Below are positions 1 through 13,599 of a DNA stretch of 64,000 nucleotides, piece by piece. Source of the stretch: Anas platyrhynchos (Eukaryota > Chordata > Aves > Anseriformes > Anatidae); assembly GCF_047663525.1 (NCBI RefSeq), contig NC_092590.1, forward strand, positions 51,366,501-51,430,500. Reading direction: 5' to 3'. The position numbers and the translations under genes are program-made. Under the pieces are notes generated by a model that saw nothing but the letters and a program-made list of their open reading frames with translations, was not told the origin of the DNA and did no database searches. Position 1 is the first letter of the stretch; every line of letters begins with the position of its first letter.

Positions 1-3000
1 CTTGACAGAGCACTGTTTAGTATCAGGTAGAGATTTCCAGAATATTATTACTACCTTAATTATGCTTCAGAGCAGAGCCATGTATTCTGCTTTTTACGGG
101 CATGGGGAAAGTAGAAACACAATGAATCAACCATCTCTCTTCTTTTTCTTGACCAACACTTCCTAAAGAGGAAACCAGAACTTTGTATAAAAATCTGTTG
201 TCATACAGATGAAGTAAGTACTTTAATTAGATTTTGTTGTATAATGCAGATACACTAGAATTTTTGCATACTTCTACTGTATTTTCTATTTATGCTATTT
301 TCATGAATATTATATTTATGTGTTGTTTTTTGTTGTTGTTGTTGTTTGTTTGCTTTACTGTTTTGTTTTTGTTTTTCAGTAAACCATCTGCAACTTTTAT
401 TCTTACTACTAGCATTGGACTATAAAGACTCCCATTCTTGGCAGTTGTCTCTCTCTATATATAGAATATATATTTATACATGTATATGTTTTCAGTTCAA
501 GATTTAGGTTATGCTTATAGTAAGGTGAAAATTTACCCTCATCAATTATCAGCAAAGAAGCTGTGTGGGATTCTTTTATTTTTTATTTTTTTCCCATAAG
601 CTATCATTTCAAATAACTTGCATGTATGAGCTGAATACATTCCCTAAATACTTTGCCTTTTTCAAAATAATCTTAATTTTTCTGCTTAGGTGCCCTGAGA
701 CTGGGGCAGAGATGCACAAACTTAAACCAGTAGCAGGTTTTCAGCTCTTTGATCGTCATTTCCAGTACTGCTAAGTCTTCATAGCGAAGACAATATTTCT
801 CTATTCCTAGATTTTATGGCAGTTGGGTAAATATGATCTCAGATTTCCTTTTATAAAAGCATTTCTCATAAATTGCCTGGATACAAATAAATGCTGGAGA
901 ACACAAAGAGTTTTTCTTTGAAAAGAAAAGGCAATAGATTTTTTGTCAGTTATGAATTTTAAGCCAACATTGTGATTCAGGAGCATGTGCTGAAACAATG
1001 TTAATAGGTTGCCTGCACAAAGGCACCTTCTCTAAAATGCAGTCTTAAAAAAATAGACTCAAGTGGCATCTCTTGTGTCTCAAAGGTGTACATGCACATA
1101 CATAAAGATCATTCCTGGGCCAAAAAGGTACACACAGCTTTAATTTTTCTAATATCCTCTGAAAGAATGAAATAAGCTGCTACCTTGGTGATAGGACTCA
1201 TGTGAAACCATTTTTTTGATTTTTTATTTTTAATAAGTCAGGACAGCAGGACAAAGAAGAGAAAAATTCAATTTTCTTCACTGTAAATCAGTCTCTAAAG
1301 GCTATTAGCACCTGAGGAAGGTGAGTGAAACTCTTTACAATGTGCTGCCATTAACAGCTACTTTATCGCCGTATCTATGTAATGAAACAAGCACTACTGA
1401 GGCTAGAAATGCAGATTCTTTTCCCTTGTGATTCCCAGTCAATAAATACTGAGCTGCAGTTTTGGGCTTCCTAGGCTTCCTACTATGAGAGATAGGGCAA
1501 AAGAAAAATTCCAGTCATGATATTTTAATGTGCCCCCAAAGACGCCAGTATCACTAAAAAAGAGGAGAGAACTAAATAAGGCCAAATTACTTTTTTTTTT
1601 TTTTTTTTTTTTTTCCCATGAGGCCTTTTAAGAGACACTTGAAGAAATGGACTTAAGGAGTCTAATTCTTTGACAATGTGCCTCTACAAGTAGGAGGTGC
1701 CTCTTGAAACTTGTCAAATTTTAAAAATCAGTCTTATCATTAAAAATATCCCAGAAGATCATGCCTGGAATAACAATCAGAAGAGACAGATTGATTAGCG
1801 CTATAGCTACTACAGTATAGTAGGAAAAGCTGCAAGGGTTTTGTTCAGGACAACTTTCGTACTTTGATTGGAACCAAACTCTGTTCTCCTGCTTCATCTT
1901 TCTGATTTTTAGTATTCAGTGGCTGTGGGCCATGTTCTGCTCTTAGCTGTTGCAGAAAAAGAATAAATAAATCACCAAACCAAACACAGAATGAGCTGAA
2001 GACAGACAATTTGCTCTGGACCCTCTATGTGTGAAGATGACTCTTTATATACTGTATTTCAAGGCATTTTGCTAGGTACCTTTTATGAGAGAGGCCATTT
2101 GTGGCATGTTATGCATGCATGTTATGCAAGACACAGCTGCATTTACTAACAGCATGGTTAAAACAGCAAATCAAGCATTCCTTAATTGGGCCGCTCCAGG
2201 TTTATCCTCCAAGCTGCATGCCTGGAAAGGCCTCAATATCACAAATTTCTATACTAATTGTACTAGGGGCTTTGCTAAATTCTCCAAATCCAGTCACTTA
2301 TAGGGAGCCTGGCCCTTTGGGGCCTAAGCGCCCAAAGCTCATTAAAATCCAGCAGCCCTACAGATGTCCATAGCAGTGGACCTTGAAATATGTCCCCAGT
2401 TAACAGCTCCCACATTGAGAGTCCCAGGAGCTCCTCTCCTCCTTCCCCCAATAGGCTTTGTATGCTTTTATTAATTTATGCTCTCTGGAAATATACTGGG
2501 GCAAGATCTTTAGCTTGTGGGCCCCTAGCTCCATCACTGTGTGTTTACAAGGTGAGAACACTTGCCGTCAACCATGCCGGCATGGGGATATCATGGTTTT
2601 AGGCTGTGTCCCTACAGAGTTGTGGCACTGCTTGGGCAGGCACAAAGGCTCTTTCTTCTTTGTGTAGCTGTGCTGTTTTACAGCTGTCCCCAGCCCTGGC
2701 AGCCAAACTTCCAGGAAGAAGGAAGCTCCAGGCCCAGGCATCAGCCTCTGTTCAAAAGTTTCAGAGCAAATGTTTTGTGACTCTTCAAACCAACACCTCT
2801 GCAGTGTTAGGATTACTGTCTCAGTCTGATTATGACCTGGTGCCAATGCCTCAAATTTTAGTGGGAATTACTATATAGGGCAGACTACCATTGAGAAAGT
2901 ATTAAGTAGAGAATTGAAGAGGCCTCATAAAGCACCTCAGGATGTTCAATGGACAGTTTGCCTCCAAACACCCTCTCACAGAGTATATCAAATCTTCTCT

Positions 3001-4756
3001 CGGTCTGTGGGGGAATGACACTTTATTATACTTTACTCGCCATGTAAAACTGTGCTCATTTCATCATCTACAATTTAGGAGATTCTTGCAACTATTAGAA
3101 CAGTGTCTGAATATGGTGGAAGTTATTTACAGGTTTCAGTGTGGGATTATATCTTTATGATGAAAAGTTCTTTATGTGCCTCTCTTAATTTAAGTAGGGC
3201 CAAATTTCTAGTCCTTTTAAACTGCTTGTCATCTGCAAGGCTATCCCAAAGGTGGTCCAAATTAAAACCAACCAAACCAAACAAGAAACAACCAACAAAC
3301 ATTTCCTGTAAGAATCTGGGGGATACTTAAGTTATTAGGCAACACTCGCAGTGTCACCATTTTGTATATATCATAGATAGGCTGCTTGAAGTCATTTATT
3401 GGTAAACTCCAGCACTTGCACCTAAACAGGTTCAGAAAGATAATAAAAAAGCACATGTACTAGCGTAACAACTGCAGTAGGAAATATGTAGTGAGTTAGG
3501 TTTACAACCAGTCTGAATACCTGAACCCAGACACCTGACATGGCATTTTATAGTAAAGTGGAGCTTGGCACATTGCAGAGACAGTCATTTTAGGAGGGGC
3601 AAAGTTCAAGTATTGGCTGATATTAAAAACCTGTGTCTAAGGTGCTTGTGGGACAACTGCAGGAAATGGTTTGTAACAGTCTGATTACCTTTCAAGTGGA
3701 ATTGTACTTAACTAGCTGGAAAAAAATAAGAAAGGACAAGAAAAAAAAAGAAAAGAAAACCAAAAGAAAATTTAGAAAATAACAATAATTAAGGCAGCCT
3801 GACATCTGTTGTAATTCACGTGGGAAAACTGATTGAAACTTGGTCTTTGGAGACTTATGGAAACCTGCTATTGGAGTTACTATGCAGATTAAATTTTTAT
3901 CTGTTGTCCTTATTAATGATACACAAGTGCCACTGCCACACTGTATAATGAAAAAAAAAAGTCTTAGCCAAGTGAAGAGAAATTAAATTGACCCATTCTA
4001 TACTTTTGGTCATTCTATCATTAAATTTTTAGCAGTTTGGTTCAGTGTCATATTAGTCTGTGGAGTCATAATGATAGTTCTGAGATGTTCTTTAGTGTCC
4101 TACAGTCCCAAGCCTTAATGACTTAAGTAATTTAGAATGTAAATGAGCTATTGTTAAAAATTGAATGTGTCGTTGATATTATGAAGGAAAGGAATTCAAA
4201 ACAGTCCAAAACTGGTTATTACTTCTATTTAGATCCATTATTAGTACTAGTAAATCCTACAAATAGCTAAACAGCTAAACAACCACTTAGAGGTTTGTTC
4301 TCCTTTACCTAATTTGTAAATCTTCTCCTAATTAAGCAAGGTAAAGCATGCATACCTTTCCTTTCCTTGAACATTAACCAAAAACCAGCACAAAGCCTTG
4401 TTTGGCTTGTAATTCTGGTTTGCAACATATCATTTTGTGGCATTAGGTTAGAAAAGAGAGGGAAAGCAAGGTTTGCTAGAGAACAAGGAAGGCTCTTCTA
4501 ACAGCATGGAGTTATTTGCCTTTTAAAAGTGTCTTTTGTCAGCACAATGTAGCTCTTTTAGGCTGATGTTCTTCAGAGTCCACCATTTACATGCAGGTTA
4601 ACATGAAGTAACTACTGCAGTACCGAGATACCAGCAAAACAGCATGGTAGACTTGTGTCCCCTGCGTAGTCAGAGCTGATGCATGTTGGTCATCTACTGG
4701 TGACCAGTACAAGCATCTCAAACTATGTCTACTTTCTATTGGTAGCATAAAACCAA

Positions 4757-4815
4757 GATTGTGTGTACCTAGGCTATTCAAAACCCACGATTGTGTGTAC
4801 CTAGGCTATTCAATT
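4757..4815. repeat. short direct duplication, period 32
   Basis: A 25-bp block beginning GATTGTGTGTACCTAGGC occurs at 4757 and again at 4789, with a 7-bp spacer. The two copies are identical, so this is either a recent local duplication or an assembly duplication. Confidence 0.85.
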
Positions 4816-7800
4816 CTAGTCTGTTCTATTTGACCTTCTGTAGGCCAGAGCATTGGCCCCTGTTGATCAAGGCATTGCACCACCTATAGTCTTTGGAAAT
4901 GATCTGGGTTGAAAATGGGAGATTATAGGGCAATATTATTAAGACAGATTTGGCTTTGACAATGAACTGCATTTGGGTCTGGTATAAAGGTATAAGATCA
5001 AATACTGGGGTGTCCGCACTTAGACCATTCATAAATTTAGACCACCAGCTCAAGATTTTTCTTAGCAATGCCAATGCTGCCTCCTTGAAGCTGAAGACTT
5101 TCACAGCCTGCTGTTATAAATACTGTTACCTAAAACCCAGTCCGACTCAAAGCCACAGTTTTCTTTATGTCTTAAAACACATATCAGTTATTTCAACATA
5201 TGGAATTCAGTAAAGATGGTGTAAAGCATTAAGGTTTTCAACAGACACCTGATTTTGGAGGCAGCAGCAGAGAAAGCTGTATAATCAATTCAAATTCACA
5301 CACTTTTGCAAAAATAACTATGTTTTTCCTCATTTTCTTCCTCCCCAAAGGTGATTCATATTTCTTAAAATCCATTTTCTTTTTGGATTAAAAAAAAAAG
5401 GGTTGTGTTCAAGGTATTAGCAATAAAAATCTCATCAGGCACAATATTTTGAAGGCTCACTGAACAGTTTACTTAGGACTATACTGAGAATCTGAAAGAA
5501 AATAGCTTCATGTTTGTAATAGGTGTGTGGGGTGTGACACTTAAGGGCAATTCAGCCATCTAAATTAGACACCCAACTCCGAGTCACTGGTGAGAGAAGT
5601 TCATGACTGAAGCTTTAACATTTATTTAGATTTTGTGAATATTCTGCACCTTAGACATCTTCAAGAGGTCTGTAAATTCAGGTGTTCCATGTCCATATAA
5701 GACAGCGATTTTTCTGAAATCATGTTTTCTGGAATTAGGTTTCCCTGGCTTTTAAAGTATATTCAGACCTAACTGAGTGAGGACATACAACGAGTCCATT
5801 TTACAACAAACCAGGTTCCCAGTATAGTGTGAGTACACTGGTGTTAGGAAGGCAGGAGTCACGTAAAGAGAGCTACTAAAGGAAAAATATTTAAAAAAAA
5901 ATATCAACAAGAACATTTTAATAAAATGAACATTAATTACTAATATGGAAAAGACTGATCTTAGATGGTTCGATTTACAATTTGAACAGATGGAGGTCTC
6001 TTCTTCAGCTCTCTGGTAACATTTTTTCATATGGATTAGCAGAGCAATTTGTTTAGCTATGCTGTGAGTTTGAAGAAAAGCCTTTGAGCTGCAATCTCGG
6101 CTTCATTAATATCAATGGAAAGATTGTGTGACAACCACAGTTTTTCTTACATAGCTGTGGACATCCTAAAAGGAATCCCAAAGAGAAGGCTCATTCATTT
6201 GGGACTGCAGAAATGGATGCTGTCAAAGTAAGGGAAAATGTGGAAATAAAAAAAGAAAATAAGTAAGGAACCTTATGGTTATTCTTAATTTTCAAAGAAT
6301 AAATGTATCATAAAACAACATTCCTAGTTTTAGGTACTCCACCTATTGCACAAATGTAACACAAATATTGCAGTTGCTTTAAGGCAGTCATCAATACATA
6401 CATTCAAAAAAAGAGAAAGAAAAGGGAAAAACAACAATAAGAGTTTGAGTTGTCCACAGTATATGGAATTAAGCCCGTTTCAGCATTAAGAATTCGTAAA
6501 TGTCCGTCAGCTGGGGAAGATGGTAAGTCTGTCTAAAGTATAGAAGCACTTACAGTTTTTCAGAACTTTAATCTGGAAATGTGCAATATGATATAAATCA
6601 ATTCAAAATGACTGGAGTGTGTCAATTTTTGTGGAAGATAATATTCCAACTGACGCTTCTGAATCAAACTTAAGAGATACATATAAAAAGCAGCACTTCA
6701 GTCCCGAAACAGACCAAAAGATTCAGACTGACAGTCATGAAATTAAGCCCTCTGAAAGGGGAAAATTGCAAATGACAGTGATCAGTCATTCTACATAAGC
6801 AGCCAGGGCATATTCATCACTTGATATTACCAAGAGTTTCTCATAAGTGCTGCCTCCCCTTCAAATCAGGTCGGAAGCAATAAAGAGAGGGGTCTGTTCC
6901 TCTTCTTCCATCTATGAGTCTTGTGACCATGCACAGAGCCTTGTACCAATGGAAGGAAGGAGCTTTGCATCCCTTGTCTCATTTTTGTCTGCCTGTTGGT
7001 TATAGCCATGCCTTGGTGTGATTTACTGCCTTTCTGTCCTCAGGTAGCTGCGAGGGGTTTGCTGGTGGCAGGTGGATGTGCATTTGTCTTCTCCCTGTAG
7101 CCAATGGGGAAGGGTTAGATGCCTCCACATACTGAAATAGGAGCCAGGGAAGTCAAACCTGAGATGGAAATCTTTGTAATCTTTTAATTAAAAGATTAGA
7201 TTTGCAAATGAGTAAGAATTCATGACAACAGATATTTTCCCAGGTAATTCAACCAGGGACTATTTCCTTCCAGCTTCCTTTTCTTTTTTGTAGATGAAAA
7301 ATAACATTTTTAATTTCACAAGTGGGCAGAGTTTAAAAGAGGAGCAGGGTGGGCACCTGAGAATGGAAACCACCATAATAACCCTGCCCAGTCATTAGGG
7401 TAAAAGAGAATTCAGCCCTAAGTCTTCTGGGGCTATTTGGGAAGAAGATGAAATAAAACTCTATACGCAGCACAAAATATCACATAGAAAATATTCTATG
7501 TGCAAATTTTCAGCCTTGAGCAAGTAGGCAATAAGATTGTCCAAAGAAAAACTTCAGCGGGCGAGCATTTGGATAACTTTACCGATAACTCCTCTCCTCA
7601 TCATAACTCTGTGGTTCTTTCCTCATTTAAACCTTTAAAAGTCAGAAGCTGTCTCTGAATTCAGAACTTTTATCACAAAGGTCTAACGACAGAAATGTCA
7701 GGTCATGTATGTCTAGTGAAGTGTTAGCTCTCCAACCCCGACATACACTGAAGTGGTGGCTTTAAAATAAAAATTTCCAAAACAGACACTAAGTATATTG

Positions 7801-10800
7801 ACAACTGGTTGGGCTTCATCAACTGTTATATCAGTTTAAAGCTGGTACAGCTCTGTTGTATCACCTCTGTCAAACCAGGGTAGCAGAGCAGGAGTCCTTC
7901 TTTCACCAGGGACTGACCAACAGATGAACCAGTGAGTGTATTTTATATCTACCTTAGAAATGTAGCTATTCAGGTGGCAATTGTATTTCCATTAAAAAGT
8001 CCATTGCTATACAATTCTGAAATAAATACATTTTCACTAATTGCAACCCTCCGTCTCTTTCTTTTATTTCTATCCCCTTTTCCTTAGTGACATTTTTTCT
8101 TGTCAGGGAAAGGTCGTGACATTTCAAGGTGTTCACTTCCCGAAGCATGACTCCTTGGAGTAATGAGATTCAGCTGATCTGTCAGTAAAAATCTGCCACC
8201 AGGGAAGACAAGCGCAGCAAAAGCAGAGCTCAGAAGCATCCACCCGTGGTCACTGCGATGGCCAATGATGTTGATGGTGATGTTGATGGCCGCCCATGAT
8301 CTCGGTGTTGTTACTGGGTTGTCCGGAAAGGACACGAGATACATGATTCTGTGTCACTGAGTTTTGTTATTATCTTAACCTCTGTTTTCAAGCATCCTGC
8401 TAATTTACATAGTGATTCAAACTCAGACTAACTTTGTGTTGTTTTAACCTTAAACAAGGTTGTGTCAAAATTCACCGTAGAGATTTTTGGTTCCTTGGAG
8501 AGTATAATTAGACTTCAGACCACGAGAGTCAGCTTGATCTTTCCTGACTGAAATTTGTAGGCCTTTTTATAGGTGGAGCAAGATGTGAGCTCTCGCCTTC
8601 TTAACCCCCACAGAGCCTGCCAGCCAGCAACATCAGCTGAACAATCCTTGTCAGAATTTTCTGTGGCTCTTGGAGGGAGAAGAGATGCAATTTGACCACA
8701 TACATACTGTAATCGTCTGGCCTACTATATAGTATTACAAAGTATTATATAGCCAGCTTCCCTTTTAGCTGCTGTTGTGCTTTAGGCTGATGGTTTTTCT
8801 TTTGAAAAGTTCCCTTCATTTTATAGCACATTTAAAAATAACCAACATATATTAAGTACATAAATTAATATAAAAATTGATTAAGTATTATATGGTGTAA
8901 TTATTAAATTAGACTCTTAATATATACTAATAATATATAAATGTGATTATATGTTAAATAATTAATGTTTATTAATGCATATTACATACAATACATAGTT
9001 TAAGCATGCAGTTTGAATTAATTTGTTAATTTGTGACAGAACTCTCAGCTTCATAGTTTGCTTGGTCTTTCTGACACGCTTGCTTTCTGAGTCTTCATTT
9101 CTAATATTTAGCAGAAGACACAAATGATAACTTTTTACTTATGTCACCAATAAAACTGTTGTGTTTTTTTTTTTTTTTTTTTGTTTTATTTACATAGATT
9201 ATATGTGTGTTTGAGGAGCTCTTTCAGCGGAGAAGACAGCAATATAAAATCTGAAGTTAAAGAATTTAGGAAGGAAAATCTCATTACTGTAAGATGAATT
9301 GATCTTTCCCTGAAGGATATGACACCTTATGCTCTTCCCAACAGCTAAAGCTTTTTTGTCCTAAGCTTCCAAGAACATTTAAAAGAAAAAGAGAAAAGCA
9401 TGCTTTTCTCCTGGTTGTCATTTTTGTGATTTTTACCTACTAGGATATGATCACCCACTTTATTCTGCTTTGTTCCCGGGCTTTGGCAGCCAGCAGGTCT
9501 GTTATGTGGGCTCCTCAGCACCCAGCCCACCAGGACGCTGGGCTGTAAGGCACAGGGTGTCCCTCACATCAGTGAGCAACACAAAAGCTTGCGAGTGAAT
9601 GAAGCTGACAAAAATGCTGGTGTAATGGCAAATGTCCTGACAGCAGTTTCCAGCATCTCTTCCACTTTGCAGCAGTGATTTCCCAGTGACAGAATAGTGC
9701 TCTGCATAACCCAAGCAGAAAGAGGGGCAGCTAAAGCACAGGATGCTGTTGGGTGCACACCCCAGCAGCCAGATGTGTTTGTTGGGAGCTGGTCATGCCC
9801 CTGAGAAGTGATGCTGGAGTCCGACCTTGCTAAGTCAGTCTCAGGCTGGCAAACTAACAGAGCTGACTGAGTGAGCAGGAGCCTGATGCACTTTACCACT
9901 CATGTCTGGCCAAATGAAGGCTGTCTGGTGCTACTCGTTTCCCTGTGACGCAGGGAAACAGCAACCTGGAGGTCTAAAAGAAAGGATGGTGTGCTCCTGA
10001 CACACAGCATGACTCCTGCAGGCACGTGGGAGTTCTCTACCAGAAATTAAATTCACTTTATTTCATCTGATGTAAAGGACAAGAAAAGAAATAAATATAA
10101 ATGTTTCCTACTGTTTTTACTAAATTTATTTCAACTGGCTAGGCTTCTGTTAAATTTATTGAGTTGACAAAAAATAGTGGAAGGTATGAGAGTGCTGAAG
10201 GATTTCTTTTTGTGTGCCTATGTATCACATAGCCATATATACAGGTATATTTTGTTCACATGAAAGAAAGTAGTAAGCCTGTTTTTTCCACTTCCACTCT
10301 CAGTTGTTCATCCAAAATGTCTCTAGAAGTCTGAAAATAAAATTTCCCTCCTAATGATTTTGTTTTTTCCATCTGCCTACTACTGATTTTGCTTCATTTT
10401 GTTTTGGCCAGGTATGAGGTTAACAGTACCTGCTTTTCCTTGATTTCCTTAGTACTGTGTCAAAGAATATTTGTTTCTGTACCAGAAAAATCAGTTTTGC
10501 CATGGCTTTAGTAACAGCAATATTAATCATCATTCCACATCCAGGCAACAGTGTTCAGTGTAAGTATGTTCCACTAAAACTTCACTTATTAAAAAGTAAT
10601 GATCTCAATAGGAAAATGCTTTCTTAAAAAGAAAGCTAGTTATCTAACTACATGTTCCTGTAAAAATATACTTCCATGCTCCTAATTCAAATTATGCTAT
10701 GAAATCTTTTAGGCAAGAACTGATTTTTCAAAACTTTTAAAAACTGTGTATGAAAACCTCTGCATTTGTATTCTTTTCATAGCCCTTACCTCCATACTAA

Positions 10801-12504
10801 GAGTAACAAATAACGATCCTGACAACTGCAGGGCTGCCACTCAAGATGCAGAGTGCACCAGCGGTGCAGAGGGTTTGGGTTTATTTGCTGTTGCAGGGAG
10901 AACTGCCACTTGTAGTCGTAGTTGGAAAAGTCTTTATTTTTCTGTATTTGTAAACACTTCTGCATGCTAAGTAGCATTTTTCATAAGAAAGTCGCCTCCT
11001 GTTTTTCCAGGAGGCCCCTGTGTGACCCACCAGATGCTATGAGTAGATGAGCTCTTAAGGAGGAAAACAGGCTGTGGTTGCTGTAGCTTACGTTGGGACA
11101 GTTTGCTCGGAGGATTCATTCCTACTACTCATATGCTGTAAGTAGTTACGTATATAGCTGTGTGAATATTCATGCAGGTGCCAAATGTCAGGTAATTACA
11201 CAGGGAAAATGTCGCTTTTGTCATCCAAGACATAAGAACTTCCATACAGAGTCAGTCCAGCAGCTCTGCTAGTTCAGCATTCACAGTTTTCGGATGCTTT
11301 TGAGTAGAGCCAGAAATAAGGCTACAGCTTTGCAGTGTCAAAGAGCTTGGGACATCTTGAGTTGGTTAGATTCTTCATTTTCCTTGGACAAAAAGAGGAA
11401 TGAATTGATTTAAAGTTGTTTCTTACTGCATCTTCCCAATCTGTGCCATGTACAATATAGAAGCTAAAGAAATATTAAAAATTAGGAGTGTGGTACAGCA
11501 AAGAAAGTAATAGCTAAGCATGAGGTCGCTGCTGTGCTGTACTTGATACATTGATATAATGACAGCATAATTCCTGACCCATAATTCAAAGCAGTTTTGT
11601 TCTCAATTGCCTCAAATATCAAGTCCAGGGCATGCCGTTCGCTAACATCAGCTCAGAGGGCTGCCTCAGCCTCTCCCAAGTTAGTCTTTCTCTCTTCCAT
11701 GTAGCTCTTATTTCTTCTCAATGACTCCTGGTAAATGTTGGGACATTTACAATGTCCCTTGTAAATTCTGGGCTCCCCATCACAGGTTCTGAATAGTGCT
11801 GGGGTTGGAGCACAAAGCTCCCATGGCAATCAGCATGCGGTGAGGATCCCAAGGCTTGAGGCTTTACAGAGAAGCACATGTTCCTGGTGGGTAGACATCA
11901 GAGGCATATAGGGCTGGGAGGAGCCATGGGGATCAGTACATTCAGTATATAAGCAATCACTGATGTGCAGCATTTTGCAGGATTTAAGTTGATGCGAAGT
12001 GAAGCTGGTGACAGCCTGAAGCTCAAAATCTGGCAAAGAGCGAGCAAGGGACGGTGAGCTGACCATCAGTGACATACTTGAGCAGTCTCTTCAGAACTCC
12101 ACTCAACTTTTAAGATAATCAAAACTGTGATGTGTATAAAGGTTTTAGTCATTTCTGAGTTGCAGGTTATCACTACAAAGCCATTGAAAAGTTCATGTGG
12201 CAGATCATGCTGTCTGGGATTAGATAGGTAAGACACATTACAAAACTCTCCTATGAAACTTAATTTTTCAAGACATTGCCTCCTAGGCTAATGACTGCAG
12301 CCGGGTTGATCTCAAGAGAAGTGAAAAGAAGAGGTTCTCTCCCAAAATACAGCTTTGCACAGAAAAATGTTTTATCTGTTAAACTTCAGAGATAGCATGA
12401 GACTCACAGACTCCAAAAATCTAAAACCAAGCAAAGAAAGAGAAATTTATTGAACTTTGAGAATTGGAGGGCAGAGTTGAAGGGCTGAAGACTCTATGGA
12501 TGAT

Positions 12505-12506
<2 letters not shown>

Positions 12507-12542
<36 letters not shown>
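12507..12542. repeat. poly-T homopolymer (36 nt)
   Basis: An uninterrupted run of 36 T, followed 40 bp later by a run of about 15 A (near 12585-12599). The opposed T and A tracts could mark an old retroposed sequence or a hairpin-forming site. Homopolymers this long are often mis-sized in assemblies. Confidence 0.9.
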
Positions 12543-12543
<1 letters not shown>

Positions 12544-12894
12544 TGCTCTTCAGCATTTCATGGTTGGTTTAATAATAATCATTAAAAAAAAAAAAAAAAG
12601 TTGTAGGCAGTGTATCCAGAAATAATATCCTGCCAGGTACGCTGCCTCACAGAATAACCCACAGCAAGAGCAGCTTTGTAGTGCTGCTAAATTGGATTGC
12701 TAGAATTGATTTTGTTTACCATTATTTTGACATAACAAAATCTATTAATTATTCATCTGTTGCCTGATCTATTAACAAATACGATTTATAAGTAAAATTG
12801 ACATCTCCTGAGTGCTCTGTTCTTAGGAGGAGAATGAACAAATTAACCGGGTAAACAGCAGCCTGCAGGGATCCCCCTCGCCCAACACTTTAGG

Positions 12895-13080
12895 CAGAGA
12901 ATCACTGAATGATTCAGGCTGGAAGAGACTTGCAGGAGGGTTGTTCATTTTTTCTGCTCACAGCAGTCAATGCTGAATTAAAACTGTGTTGCTTGGGCCT
13001 TTGTCCAGCTGGGTCTTGAGGATGGAGATGTCACCTCTCCAACCAACCTGTTCAAGTCCCTTCAGATGACTGAGCTAATA
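12895..13080 (-). mobile_element. CR1 LINE 3'-end fragment, minus orientation
   Basis: The top strand reads AGAATCACTGAATGATTCAGGCTGGAAGAGACTT, split here as the start AGAATCACTGAATGATTC and continuation GGCTGGAAGAGACTT. This resembles the reverse complement of the CR1 3' end (consensus AATCACAGAATGG, then GGTTGGAAGGGACCT). Later motifs such as CCTCTCCAACCAACCTGTTC also fit CR1. It is a diverged, 5'-truncated copy with no coding capacity. Confidence 0.6.
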
Positions 13081-13233
13081 CTGACGTGGTTTCTGTGCAA
13101 AGATGTCCTCCAGTAGGTATTAGTTGTACCTCACAAGCAAGCTGTGAGGAAACATGGTGATTTTGAGAATGTTCTCAGATAAGATTAAAAAAATAAAGGG
13201 AAATGTTCAAAAGTGTTTACATCCCTTCATCCA

Positions 13234-13497
13234 CCTTCCTTCCTTCCTTCCTTCCTTCCTTCCTTCCTTCCTTCCTTCCTTCCTTCCTTCCTTCCTTCCT
13301 TCCTTCCTTCCTTCCTTCCTTCCTTCCTTCCTTCCTTCCTTCCTTCCTTCCTTCCTTCCTTCCTTCCTTCCTTCCTTTCTCTCTCTCTTTCTCTCTTTCT
13401 CTCTTTCTCTCTTTCTCTCTTTCTCTTTTTTTCTCTTTTTCTTTCTTTCTTTCTCTCTCTCTCTCTCTCTCTTCCTGCCTGCCTGCCTGACTGCCTG
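13234..13497. repeat. (TTCC)n microsatellite with TTTC/TCTC and TGCC tails
   Basis: About 36 perfect tandem TTCC units (13234-13377) are followed by a mixed TTTC/TCTC pyrimidine tract to about 13471 and then several TGCC units to about 13497. All three frames of each strand stay open through the tract, giving PSFL-type repeats on + and KEGR-type repeats on -. These frames are a consequence of the repeat and are not genes. A pure polypyrimidine-polypurine tract of this length can adopt triplex (H-DNA) structure. Confidence 0.95.
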
Positions 13498-13599
13498 TTG
13501 CTGCATAGTTACAATGCGGGAAGCATAGGTACAATTTTTGAAAGATTACAATATTTTTGCTGAATTTAGACACCGTAACTTTCCTTTAGTCATTACAGA

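Larger units (their letters stand above)
1..12890. other. intergenic DNA upstream of NMU, no gene recognised
   Basis: No spliced or single-exon gene could be recognised on either strand. Open frames are short, have ordinary AT-rich composition and no known domain. By human synteny the next gene upstream of NMU is EXOC1L/EXOC1, on the opposite strand, but no exon resembling either was seen, so they probably lie outside the window. The stretch holds a 24-nt poly-T (1591-1614), a 19-nt poly-T near 9164, an AT-rich block (about 8825-9010) and a few short duplications and hairpins listed separately. The segment 2085-2880 is richer in GC and unusually free of stops; it is discussed as a finding. 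Confidence 0.6.

Noticed and set aside
13154-13573. Long overlapping frames encoding PSFL-type and KEGR-type repeats on both strands
   Set aside because: They are by-products of the (TTCC)n pyrimidine microsatellite; every frame is open because the repeat has no stop triplets.
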